Source: Hyaloperonospora brassicae
Taxonomy: Eukaryota; Oomycota; Peronosporomycetes; Peronosporales; Peronosporaceae
Reading direction: 5' to 3'
Assembly: GCA_947650285.1 (NCBI GenBank)
Contig: CANTFL010000748.1
Coordinates: 186,001-250,000 of the forward strand
DNA length: 64,000 nt
How positions within the stretch are numbered: position 1 is the stretch's first letter; every line of letters begins with the position of its first letter. The position numbers and the translations under genes were made by a program. A model generated the notes under the pieces. It did not search any database. It was given only the letters and a program-made list of their open reading frames with translations, and was not told where the DNA came from. Of the stretch, positions 47,701-55,292 are shown in pieces.

Positions 47701-50700
47701 TCCAAGTCCAGCCCAGCGATCGACCCAGAACCTGGTGTCGGTAGAGCATCCGTCGGCGCGTTCGTCCACTGCAAGTCATTTGCATCGCCCAGCTCGACGT
47801 CCGACGTATCGGGAACGTCAACCGGCGCGTCCGTCCACTGCAAGTCAAGACCAGTGCCCGACCCAGTCTCTGACGTCTCCGTAGCGTCTGTCGGCGTACT
47901 CGTCTCATCCAAGTCCAGCCCAGCGATCGACCCAGAACCTGGTGTCGGTAGAGCATCCGTCGGCGCGTTCGTCCACTGCAAGTCATTTGCATCGCCCAGC
48001 TCGACGTCCGACGTATCGGGAACGTCAACCGGCGCGTCCGTCCACTGCAAGTCAAGACCAGTGCCCGACCCAGTCTCTGACGTCTCCGTAGCGTCTGTCG
48101 GCGTACTCGTCTCATCCAAGTCCAGCCCAGCGATCGACCCAGAACCTGGTGTCGGTAGAGCATCCGTCGGCGCGTTCGTCCACTGCAAGTCATTTGCATC
48201 GCCCAGCTCGACGTCCGACGTATCGGGAACGTCAACCGGCGCGTCCGTCCACTGCAAGTCAAGACCAGTGCCCGACCCAGTCTCTGACGTCTCCGTAGCG
48301 TCTGTCGGCGTACTCGTCTCATCCAAGTCCAGCCCAGCGATCGACCCAGAACCTGGTGTCGGTAGAGCATCCGTCGGCGCGTTCGTCCACTGCAAGTCAT
48401 TTGCATCGCCCAGCTCGACGTCCGACGTATCGGGAACGTCAACCGGCGCGTCCGTCCACTGCAAGTCAAGACCAGTGCCCGACCCAGTCTCTGACGTCTC
48501 CGTAGCGTCTGTCGGCGTACTCGTCTCATCCAAGTCCAGCCCAGCGATCGACCCAGAACCTGGTGTCGGTAGAGCATCCGTCGGCGCGTTCGTCCACTGC
48601 AAGTCATTTGCATCGCCCAGCTCGACGTCCGACGTATCGGGAACGTCAACCGGCGCGTCCGTCCACTGCAAGTCAAGACCAGTGCCCGACCCAGTCTCTG
48701 ACGTCTCCGTAGCGTCTGTCGGCGTACTCGTCTCATCCAAGTCCAGCCCAGCGATCGACCCAGAACCTGGTGTCGGTAGAGCATCCGTCGGCGCGTTCGT
48801 CCACTGCAAGTCATTTGCATCGCCCAGCTCGACGTCCGACGTATCGGGAACGTCAACCGGCGCGTCCGTCCACTGCAAGTCAAGACCAGTGCCCGACCCA
48901 GTCTCTGACGTCTCCGTAGCGTCTGTCGGCGTACTCGTCTCATCCAAGTCCAGCCCAGCGATCGACCCAGAACCTGGTGTCGGTAGAGCATCCGTCGGCG
49001 CGTTCGTCCACTGCAAGTCATTTGCATCGCCCAGCTCGACGTCCGACGTATCGGGAACGTCAACCGGCGCGTCCGTCCACTGCAAGTCAAGACCAGTGCC
49101 CGACCCAGTCTCTGACGTCTCCGTAGCGTCTGTCGGCGTACTCGTCTCATCCAAGTCCAGCCCAGCGATCGACCCAGAACCTGGTGTCGGTAGAGCATCC
49201 GTCGGCGCGTTCGTCCACTGCAAGTCATTTGCATCGCCCAGCTCGACGTCCGACGTATCGGGAACGTCAACCGGCGCGTCCGTCCACTGCAAGTCAAGAC
49301 CAGTGCCCGACCCAGTCTCTGACGTCTCCGTAGCGTCTGTCGGCGTACTCGTCTCATCCAAGTCCAGCCCAGCGATCGACCCAGAACCTGGTGTCGGTAG
49401 AGCATCCGTCGGCGCGTTCGTCCACTGCAAGTCATTTGCATCGCCCAGCTCGACGTCCGACGTATCGGGAACGTCAACCGGCGCGTCCGTCCACTGCAAG
49501 TCAAGACCAGTGCCCGACCCAGTCTCTGACGTCTCCGTAGCGTCTGTCGGCGTACTCGTCTCATCCAAGTCCAGCCCAGCGATCGACCCAGAACCTGGTG
49601 TCGGTAGAGCATCCGTCGGCGCGTTCGTCCACTGCAAGTCATTTGCATCGCCCAGCTCGACGTCCGACGTATCGGGAACGTCAACCGGCGCGTCCGTCCA
49701 CTGCAAGTCAAGACCAGTGCCCGACCCAGTCTCTGACGTCTCCGTAGCGTCTGTCGGCGTACTCGTCTCATCCAAGTCCAGCCCAGCGATCGACCCAGAA
49801 CCTGGTGTCGGTAGAGCATCCGTCGGCGCGTTCGTCCACTGCAAGTCATTTGCATCGCCCAGCTCGACGTCCGACGTATCGGGAACGTCAACCGGCGCGT
49901 CCGTCCACTGCAAGTCAAGACCAGTGCCCGACCCAGTCTCTGACGTCTCCGTAGCGTCTGTCGGCGTACTCGTCTCATCCAAGTCCAGCCCAGCGATCGA
50001 CCCAGAACCTGGTGTCGGTAGAGCATCCGTCGGCGCGTTCGTCCACTGCAAGTCATTTGCATCGCCCAGCTCGACGTCCGACGTATCGGGAACGTCAACC
50101 GGCGCGTCCGTCCACTGCAAGTCAAGACCAGTGCCCGACCCAGTCTCTGACGTCTCCGTAGCGTCTGTCGGCGTACTCGTCTCATCCAAGTCCAGCCCAG
50201 CGATCGACCCAGAACCTGGTGTCGGTAGAGCATCCGTCGGCGCGTCCGTCCACTGCAAGTCAAGACCAGTGCCCGACCCAGTCTCTGACGTCTCCGTAGC
50301 ATCCGTCGACGTACTCGTCTCATCCAAGTCCAGCCCAGCGATCGACCCAGAACCTGGTGTCGGTAGAGCATCCGTCGGCGCGTTTGTCCACTGCAAGTCA
50401 TTTACACTTGTCGAGCTCGAACCAGACTTCGACGACTCTAATGCATTTGGTGGCGTATTTGTCCACTGCACGCCAGGGTGATCATCCGACCCGGTATGTG
50501 CCGTCGGTAGAGCATTGATCGGCGCGTTCGTCCACTGCAAGTCATTTACACTGCTCGAACCTGACCCCGACGACTTTATTTTATCTGTTGGCGCCTCCGT
50601 CCATGGCGGTGCGGGGTGATCATCCGACTCAGAATGTGACGCCGACAGAGCTCCCAACGGCGCGTTTGTCCACTGCAAGTCATTTCCACTTCTCGAACCA

Positions 50701-51515
50701 GACCCCGACGACTCTAATGCATTTGGTGGCGTATTTGTCCACTGCACGCCAGGGTGATCATCCGACCCGGTATGTGCCTTCGGTAGAGCATTGATCGGCG
50801 CGTTCGTCCACTGCAAGTCATTTACACTGCTCGAACCTGACCCCGACGACTCTAATGCATTTGTTGGCGCCTCCGTCCATGGCGGTGCGGGGTGATCATC
50901 CGACTCAGAATGTGACGCCGATAGAGCTCCCAACGGCGCGTTTGTCCACTGCAAGTCATTTACACTTGTCGAGCTCGAACCAGACCTCGACGACTCTAAT
51001 GCATTTGGTGGCGTATTTGTCCACTGCACGCCAGGGTGATCATCCGACCCGGTATGTGCTGTCGGTAGAGCATCGACCGGCGCGTTCGTCCACTGCAAGT
51101 CATTTAAACTACTCGAGCCTGACCCCGACGACTTCAATGCATCCGTTAGCGCATCCGTCCATGGCGGTCCGAGGTGATCATCCAACTCAGAATGTGACGT
51201 CTGTAAAGCATCAATCGGTGCATCTGTCCACGGCGGCTGGTATGTCGATGCGTCGGTCATTGTTGCCGCGTTGGCGCTTCCGTCAGCGGCAAGTCGTGTT
51301 GTTGTTACCAGCCCCGGACTCATCCCGTTGGTCGTGGCAGCGGGCGCACCGTCAATAAGATTCGTCTGCCAGGTCCTCTCCTCGAGATGTCGCGAGTCAC
51401 TGAACCGGGCGGCTGTCGTGCCACAGACAACGACGGCGACGACGACGACGACGAGTTCCGACGGACGCGGTCGTCGTCTCGATCTCCACTGCGGTCGTCG
51501 CTCCATGCTGTCCAA
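38712..51515 (-). CDS. Giant TRP-like polytopic membrane protein with 44-fold repeat ectodomain
   Basis: Uninterrupted 4,267-codon frame. The N-terminus has a hydrophobic signal segment (LVVVVVAVVVCGTTAA, about 21-36). Residues about 90-350 are diverged QWTNAP/PPWTEAP units. Then about 3,060 residues consist of a 69-residue unit repeated nearly perfectly 44 times (QWTNAPTDALPTPGSGSIAG... DLDETSTPTDATETSETGSG... QWTDAPVDVPDTSDVELGDAN), followed by a Ser/Thr/Pro-rich stalk. The C-terminal 550 residues hold about nine membrane spans. The architecture and motifs (YIQHVNSISMLDLTKAPQIVLDFTDSFSFANL) resemble the fungal and oomycete TRP-like/flavin-carrier family (Pkd2/FLC type, PF06011), placing it in the plasma or endomembrane with an extracellular repeat arm. 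The Ser/Thr density suggests heavy O-glycosylation. The start codon gives the signal peptide. No intron is needed. Confidence 0.75.
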   Translation of the reverse strand: MDSMERRPQWRSRRRPRPSELVVVVVAVVVCGTTAARFSDSRHLEERTWQTNLIDGAPAATTNGMSPGLVTTTRLAADGSANAATMTDASTYQPPWTDAPIDALQTSHSELDDHLGPPWTDALTDALKSSGSGSSSLNDLQWTNAPVDALPTAHTGSDDHPGVQWTNTPPNALESSRSGSSSTSVNDLQWTNAPLGALSASHSESDDHPAPPWTEAPTNALESSGSGSSSVNDLQWTNAPINALPKAHTGSDDHPGVQWTNTPPNALESSGSGSRSGNDLQWTNAPLGALSASHSESDDHPAPPWTEAPTDKIKSSGSGSSSVNDLQWTNAPINALPTAHTGSDDHPGVQWTNTPPNALESSKSGSSSTSVNDLQWTNAPTDALPTPGSGSIAGLDLDETSTSTDATETSETGSGTGLDLQWTDAPTDALPTPGSGSIAGLDLDETSTPTDATETSETGSGTGLDLQWTDAPVDVPDTSDVELGDANDLQWTNAPTDALPTPGSGSIAGLDLDETSTPTDATETSETGSGTGLDLQWTDAPVDVPDTSDVELGDANDLQWTNAPTDALPTPGSGSIAGLDLDETSTPTDATETSETGSGTGLDLQWTDAPVDVPDTSDVELGDANDLQWTNAPTDALPTPGSGSIAGLDLDETSTPTDATETSETGSGTGLDLQWTDAPVDVPDTSDVELGDANDLQWTNAPTDALPTPGSGSIAGLDLDETSTPTDATETSETGSGTGLDLQWTDAPVDVPDTSDVELGDANDLQWTNAPTDALPTPGSGSIAGLDLDETSTPTDATETSETGSGTGLDLQWTDAPVDVPDTSDVELGDANDLQWTNAPTDALPTPGSGSIAGLDLDETSTPTDATETSETGSGTGLDLQWTDAPVDVPDTSDVELGDANDLQWTNAPTDALPTPGSGSIAGLDLDETSTPTDATETSETGSGTGLDLQWTDAPVDVPDTSDVELGDANDLQWTNAPTDALPTPGSGSIAGLDLDETSTPTDATETSETGSGTGLDLQWTDAPVDVPDTSDVELGDANDLQWTNAPTDALPTPGSGSIAGLDLDETSTPTDATETSETGSGTGLDLQWTDAPVDVPDTSDVELGDANDLQWTNAPTDALPTPGSGSIAGLDLDETSTPTDATETSETGSGTGLDLQWTDAPVDVPDTSDVELGDANDLQWTNAPTDALPTPGSGSIAGLDLDETSTPTDATETSETGSGTGLDLQWTDAPVDVPDTSDVELGDANDLQWTNAPTDALPTPGSGSIAGLDLDETSTPTDATETSETGSGTGLDLQWTDAPVDVPDTSDVELGDANDLQWTNAPTDALPTPGSGSIAGLDLDETSTPTDATETSETGSGTGLDLQWTDAPVDVPDTSDVELGDANDLQWTNAPTDALPTPGSGSIAGLDLDETSTPTDATETSETGSGTGLDLQWTDAPVDVPDTSDVELGDANDLQWTNAPTDALPTPGSGSIAGLDLDETSTPTDATETSETGSGTGLDLQWTDAPVDVPDTSDVELGDANDLQWTNAPTDALPTPGSGSIAGLDLDETSTPTDATETSETGSGTGLDLQWTDAPVDVPDTSDVELGDANDLQWTNAPTDALPTPGSGSIAGLDLDETSTPTDATETSETGSGTGLDLQWTDAPVDVPDTSDVELGDANDLQWTNAPTDALPTPGSGSIAGLDLDETSTPTDATETSETGSGTGLDLQWTDAPVDVPDTSDVELGDANDLQWTNAPTDALPTPGSGSIAGLDLDETSTPTDATETSETGSGTGLDLQWTDAPVDVPDTSDVELGDANDLQWTNAPTDALPTPGSGSIAGLDLDETSTPTDATETSETGSGTGLDLQWTDAPVDVPDTSDVELGDANDLQWTNAPTDALPTPGSGSIAGLDLDETSTPTDATETSETGSGTGLDLQWTDAPVDVPDTSDVELGDANDLQWTNAPTDALPTPGSGSIAGLDLDETSTPTDATETSETGSGTGLDLQWTDAPVDVPDTSDVELGDANDLQWTNAPTDALPTPGSGSIAGLDLDETSTPTDATETSETGSGTGLDLQWTDAPVDVPDTSDVELGDANDLQWTNAPTDALPTPGSGSIAGLDLDETSTPTDATETSEAGSGTGLDLQWTDAPVDVPDTSDVELGDANDLQWTNAPTDALPTPGSGSIAGLDLDETSTPTDATETSEAGSGTGLDLQWTDAPVDVPDTSDVELGDANDLQWTNAPTDALPTPGSGSIAGLDLDETSTPTDATETSETGSGTGLDLQWTDAPVDVPDTSDVELGDANDLQWTNAPTDALPTPGSGSIAGLDLDETSTPTDATETSETGSGTGLDLQWTDAPVDVPDTSDVELGDANDLQWTNAPTDALPTPGSGSIAGLDLDETSTPTDATETSETGSGTGLDLQWTDAPVDVPDTSDVELGDANDLQWTNAPTDALPTPGSGSIAGLDLDETSTPTDATETSETGSGTGLDLQWTDAPVDVPDTSDVELGDANDLQWTNAPTDALPTPGSGSIAGLDLDETSTPTDATETSETGSGTGLDLQWTDAPVDVPDTSDVELGDANDLQWTNAPTDALPTPGSGSIAGLDLDETSTPTDATETSETGSGTGLDLQWTDAPVDVPDTSDVELGDANDLQWTNAPTDALPTPGSGSIAGLDLDETSTPTDATETSETGSGTGLDLQWTDAPVDVPDTSDVELGDANDLQWTNAPTDALPTPGSGSIAGLDLDETSTPTDATETSETGSGTGLDLQWTDAPVDVPDTSDVELGDANDLQWTNAPTDALPTPGSGSIAGLDLDETSTPTDATETSETGSGTGLDFQWTDAPVDVPDTSDVELGDANDLQWTNAPTDALPTPGSGSIAGLDLDETSTPTDATETSETGSGTGLDLQWTDAPVDVPDTSDVELGDANDLQWTNAPTDALPTPGSGSIAGLDLDETSTPTDATETSETGSGTGLDLQWTDAPVDVPDTSDVELGDANDLQWTNAPTDALPTPGSGSIAGLDLDETSTPTDATETSETGSGTGLDLQWTDAPVDVPDTSDVELGDANDLQWTNAPTDALPTPGSGSIAGLDLDETSTPTDATETSETGSGTGLDLQWTDAPVDVPDTSDVELGDANDLQWTNAPTDALPTPGSGSIAGLDLDETSTPTDATETSETGSGTGLDLQWTDAPVDVPDTSDVELGDANDLQWTNAPTDALPTPGSGSIAGLDLDETSTPTDATETSETGSGTGLDLQWTDAPVDVPDTSDVELGDANDLQWTNAPTDALPTPGSGSIAGLDLDETSTPTDATETSETGSGTGLDLQWTDAPVDVPDTSDVELGDANDLQWTNAPTDALPTPGSGSIAGLDLDETSTPTDATETSETGSGTGLDLQWTDAPVDVPDTSDVELGDANDLQWTNAPTDALPTPGSGSIAGLDLDETSTPTDATETSETGSGTGLDLQWTDAPIDTSGFDDTDGSLNGVPARMRPLFSSGTTAPMVPPLTPEPTPWDLLINPSGSRTDDLLLADVSGGGSSSSSTEPSGSRASPHPSGSAGSSRRPPADTAFSPPPVTNDPRRKPPKITTPASEIAGNPDASSSSRSGTKTVSTADLSTSGSSDGTWSPPPMMNAPKRIIVSPPTTSTTTDPSASSFLGSGAAAASGSSDSPEHGASTTSPAASSSATHQDESTPSPAPVARAPKVTRAPPVKANATESFGEENDVSQTELTPSEASSADISTPSPAPVTRSPLARTVAMPSSPALLDSVGTVAPADVSDIGSAEAGAVSQQTAPDSGDTADNGNRLDLLDDTGSAIIYSDGSKVITFEKYDRGEVDLRTREGETGSYNNTVVGGGNRSSLPPGASITLSSTLQATQNALLYTSCALGIVSTLLLMFFHLLALQRPPWLGGSFDGSGQGEGSSRGRMGWLTPNVWELAVVVGYIQHVNSISMLDLTKAPQIVLDFTDSFSFANLHLSSVAATAVSGASRRLQMVILTGVVAFSDRIGIHEADALMMSFWFFLAIVAIVAVLFAVAAGFAFYRHRMSPSTWAPFSTNLRNSSAMCVVGLGVTMWVLCIFPLVAMSSYELVMEMRYRVGSGLAVALFCLWAVVAGGLCYVFVSVRAIPISAAFRFKHFAVWGSLYGGSKKLFRYFFVVTALFQIFLGVITGAVSGVPTQLVSLMVTHLLFVVVAVIIHPFVARWMLGVVVGLRVVAIANLICSFAFLTSSDMSTYWRGIVAQGFVIFNALVFFLFFIRYIAMFVIALKRWSGFIRRESTIHLQESYRAENWTTTSRNDRVDIA
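41201..50377. repeat. 207-bp coding minisatellite, 44 copies
   Basis: GCGCGTCCGTCCACTGCAAG starts a unit at 41201 and recurs at exact 207-bp spacing up to 50102 (43 intervals, 44 copies). A short 138-bp unit follows, with the next start at 50240. Copies are almost identical. Visible variants include C to G at 43080 plus GCATCC for GCGTCT near 43123 (unit 10), and T to C at 44969 and 45176 (adjacent units 19 and 20). The 69-residue product is itself three 23-residue sub-units. Confidence 0.97.
50378..51240. repeat. Diverged founder repeats of the TRP-like ectodomain
   Basis: Units built on QWTNAP-xxAL-SSxSGSSSxNDL, alternating with DDHPGVQWTNTPPNAL and DDHPAPPWTEAP. They show far more divergence than the main array, including a larger duplicated block of roughly 280 bp (compare 50461-50740 with 50741-51010). 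They mark the old edge from which the homogeneous array probably expanded. Confidence 0.85.
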
Positions 51516-51657
51516 TAAATAGGGTCAGTGCGCGTAACTATCGTACTCTTGTGCGCGCGGCGTCTCCCTCTCGCTCCGTGTCGATCGGGTTATCAATCAG
51601 TCTATCGATTCGCAGGTCGATCAATGTCCGCCCACGTCTGTCGCTCCTCCTGTTGTG

Positions 51658-51712
51658 GTGGTGGTACTACTACTGCTACTACTGCTACTGCTGCTGCTGC
51701 TGCTGCTGCGCT
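51658..51712. repeat. Triplet microsatellite (TAC/TGC)n
   Basis: GGT GGT GGT followed by runs of ACT/GCT triplets ending in six to seven CTG repeats. It lies about 150 bases upstream of the TRP-like ATG. Confidence 0.9.
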
Positions 51713-52688
51713 TGCAATAGGAAGAGGTACGGCGTGGCCTATGACGGGAGTGAGTACACAAAGACCGCAGTACCGTTAGAGCACTTCCTCTGGTCAGGTC
51801 CGTGTTCCGCGCTCGAAAAGCGACGGACTGACTGCACTGCCTCTACGGAAACGGCTGTTGAGCCTTCTGCTACGAGAGTGCTGCCATTGGTTGAGTGCCG
51901 TCAGGGGAGGGGGCGGCTGGACGAATCAAAAGGTCGAAGCTGTGCAGACGAGACGAGACGAGCAACGAGACGGACGACATGCAAACAGCGACGAGATCGT
52001 TGCACGACATGGAGGCATTACGCGGCAGCTATTGATATGGTCACTAGATTGGGACTACTTACGTTTCGAGTCGATAGCTCATGCGCAGACAGTATGAACG
52101 CCGTCGAGCGGGACGATGGCATGCGCGTCGGGTGATTGGAGTGTCCGATGGACGCTGCAGCGACTGCAACAGACACTGTTTCCCGCTCGCTCGCTCGTGC
52201 GAACGGTTGTCAATGTCACAAGGGCCGACTAGCGCTGTATGGAAAAGTGATGGCAACGATCGATCCTCACCACTGCCACTGTTTTTACCACTTTCATTGG
52301 TATCATTGTCATTGTCCCATCGAGTTCGTGTCACGAAGAACGCGGCAGTTGTTCAATCGGTAGTATGTCCGCTTCGGCCGATGACGGAAGCAGTGGTCGC
52401 TCGGGTCGTGCAGCTCGACACTCGCTTGTCGCCTGTTTCTGCACACACAGCAAACACAGAGCCACTAAAGCCGTACGGGCGTGTAGTCAGTTTGTCATCA
52501 GATCGTACAACTGTCTCCGCAACGTGGACAAAAACCGGTGCTCGAGGTGTCACGGGGTAGTGTTCCGAGCCGACCAGACCGAGAAACTGAGACAGAAAGC
52601 GAGAGAGCGTTTTTGACTGACTGCATTTGCAAGTCGGGATGTGGTAACCTGTCGACAAACTTGATCCAAAAAACGCACATCCGGCGTC

Positions 52689-53132
52689 TCAGACGTGCGT
52701 GACGGACCTCTGGAGAGCAGTGGAGCGGCGACGTGTGCGCGTGGGACAAAGACCGACGTATTGTTGCCAAGTCCCATGCGAGTCTATCGCTCCAGCGCAA
52801 TCAGTGCATCGCTGTTGTTTACGCAGCAGGGGGAACGAACGGCGAGGAACATCTCGACAGGTTGTCAAGCTGAAGCACATGTGGTCGCTGAAGCGATGAC
52901 GCGTGGTGCAGGGACGCCACGAGCCGCAGTGTCTGCACGTCGCCGGCTGTTTACACGGTGGGCGTCTCGGGCATGCGCGTGGCATAGCCTCATCAGCTTC
53001 AGCTTCGGCAAGAATGGTTCTCGGCGAAAGAGGCTGCTTGAGATGAGGGACTGAGGTGCAGATTGGCTTGAGCTGGAGCGTATGAAGCTGAGAGCGACTG
53101 GATGGAAACGGACCAGTGCTCTCGATTGGCAC
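52689..53132 (-). pseudogene. Cys-rich frame, possible AN1-type zinc-finger fragment
   Basis: A 147-codon minus-strand frame. Between about 52840 and 52960 it reads CPRRPPCKQPATCRHCG then CTTRHRFSDHMC. The Cys/His spacing resembles the second half of an AN1 zinc finger (CxxC...C...HR...H.C), with one residue of misfit in the last Cys-His spacing. Later Cys (CTDC) may belong to a further site. No start, partner exon or downstream domain could be assigned, and competing frames on the same strand look equally plausible. It could be a relic or one exon of a spliced gene. Confidence 0.25.
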
Positions 53133-55292
53133 AACGTGCGTGGTCTAGCACGGCCGATCTTCTTGACGGACGGACCGCCGCCTCATTGGCGGGACTCTGC
53201 TTTCGAACCCGATCTTGTGCGTGCGAGCCATCTGCTGCTGCTGAAACTGCATCTCGCGATCGAAAACCCGCCATCGACTGCTCGACAGACACCATGTCGA
53301 ACGCTTGCATGGAGTTGAGCAACGGGGACGAAGACGGAGGTTTGTTGAGCTGCACGGACGCACCCACAGATCTTTCGGCAGTGTGGTACAGTGCACAGAC
53401 TGGCTGAAGTCATCGTGACTCAGTCTGCTGTCGATAATGACAACCATGGACTCGCTGGCTCACAAGTCCGACTCGGCGTTTGTGGATCATCCTTGATCAC
53501 ATAGTTGCTGTAAAGACGCAACAGCCACGCAGATATCTGTACGAAGCCAATGATGAGCTAGCACGAACCAGCACAGTCTGACAATCGGGTCTAAAGGCAA
53601 GTGCAAGCATGAGCCACTGGCATGCGATCTGGTTTTGACGCGGCGTGCTGGGTTCGGAGATGCAAAAGCCACGCAGCCAATGCGTAGGGTCATGAGCAGC
53701 TCTGGAGTGACTGAGAACCACAAGGTATACGCCATGTCAAACTGTGCTGGCAGGAGTGGTCCCTATCAGTTGTTGTGCCGCTGATGAACCTTTGACGGAT
53801 TCTTCGTCCTTGGAAAGGATCGACCTCACAGCATTTGTTGGACAGGGTCACTCACTCTGCAACAAATTGCGTGCTGAGTCAACGCCTGCGCACCTGGCTG
53901 GGAGAGCGCAAAGTACCGATTTCATACACAATCAGTGCAAGTGAATTGCGATGGACACGCAACGAACACAGTGAAAACGCAATGGAGACGTAGGTCAACG
54001 ACGTGTAGATACCCAGGTCCTCGGACAAGTCCAGAGCCCGCTTTGTCTACAATTGGCCAGCCATGTCAGTACGAAGAAGATTGCTAGAACGAAGACACCA
54101 CCACCACCACAAAATCATGATACACGGACGTTACAGTGCCGTTTTCCTGTCTCACTGTGTCGGACGGCACGACACGAGGCGTGGAACTCGAGGATTGTTT
54201 CTTGGCGACAAGACGACTGACTGTCTATTTGCCGAACATACGCTACAATCGGATGAGACAGAGTCGTAGTGTGTTGTCGGTTGTGCTGTCGTCGCTTTGG
54301 TATAACACATTGCTCAAACACTCTGCCTGGCATCCGCAAGTGAGGCAGAGCAGCCGCGTTTGGGTTGTTCGAATTGCGCCAGTCCATGTTTCAGAGACTT
54401 GACTTGTGCATCATTTGCAGCATACGCTGAAACACGGTGGGTGGTTTGTAGGGAGGCAACGACTCAGCTGTAGTTTCTTTTTCTCATAGAGGCCACACAA
54501 TAGATGCGACGCCGAGTAGCACGCAGTCATGCTCAACGACAGTCTCCGAGTGTGTGCGTCTAGTGTGCGATAAGACTCATAGCAGGTGCTTTGTAGAGTA
54601 ACCGCTTGTGGCACAAAGTGCAAAGCTGAAGACGTCGTAACAACAGGAAAAGGCGGAGAAATGTAGTTTTAGTAGATAGTCGCAACAACGCTGCGCGAAG
54701 TAGCGTACTTTCGTGGGCAATACAGCAAACGTTGCTATCGCTCTCCTTTAGCACCGACTGCTGCTGAGGTGTCGGATGCTGACGATCATGGCTCCAATCA
54801 CGCATGCGAGGAGTCAAGTCAAGTGCGAGGCGTATCATCCTGACAAGCTCTGCTGAGGGATAGTATAGTCGAGAGCCACATGCTGTCTTCGCTCTCAAGA
54901 CGACGACGGTACCTCACTCTTGAGCCACGCAACCAGCTTTCACGTTTTCGGTCAGCCCGTAGGGTTAGCAAGGTCAGAAGGCAGTTGATATCACCATCAG
55001 CGGATCTCCTCTGAGCTTCCCCTGTACACGCTTACGACCTACTATATCCCGTCACCCGGCAACAAGGTTACCGGGGTGACATGCTACTTTATATACTAGG
55101 TAGCACTAGGTCTCGAACATCAGAACGCCTGCGCGCAGACTCCTGTCGCGAGATGATCAGGGTCCTCGGTGTCAGTACGGGGCCCTGTAGGACGTATTGT
55201 TCGGCTTGAGAGGTCTTCAACCAATGATTGACATCAGAATCAAGGAAGGTCGTGGCCTCCTGGACTAGAACGGGGTTAGAAGAAGCGTGCGC

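Larger units (their letters stand above)
51516..55264. other. Region without a confident gene
   Basis: Open frames on both strands are short and mostly lack family features. The stretch includes a triplet repeat, a Cys-rich minus-strand frame (separate entry) and, at 52999-53367, a minus-strand 122-codon frame of Ser/Ala/Gln-rich composition (NSMQAFDMVSVEQSMAGF). A frame at 54560-54898 (minus) is also unassigned. Near 55055-55082 there is an imperfect GTCACCC-GG...CC-GGGGTGAC hairpin close to the LINE 3' side. Confidence 0.45.

Noticed and set aside
41201..50377. CRISPR-like array
   Set aside because: The units are contiguous 207-bp coding repeats with no unique spacers, in a eukaryotic genome.
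41195..50401. 3,068-codon second minus-strand frame (Arg/Trp/Thr-rich)
   Set aside because: It is the +1 frame of the same array; its ends coincide with the array ends, and it lacks the signal peptide and membrane domain.
40582..50481. 3,299-codon plus-strand open frame
   Set aside because: It is the antisense of the TRP-like repeat array; the absence of stops follows from a stop-free 207-bp unit. It lacks a natural start, domains and a sensible composition.
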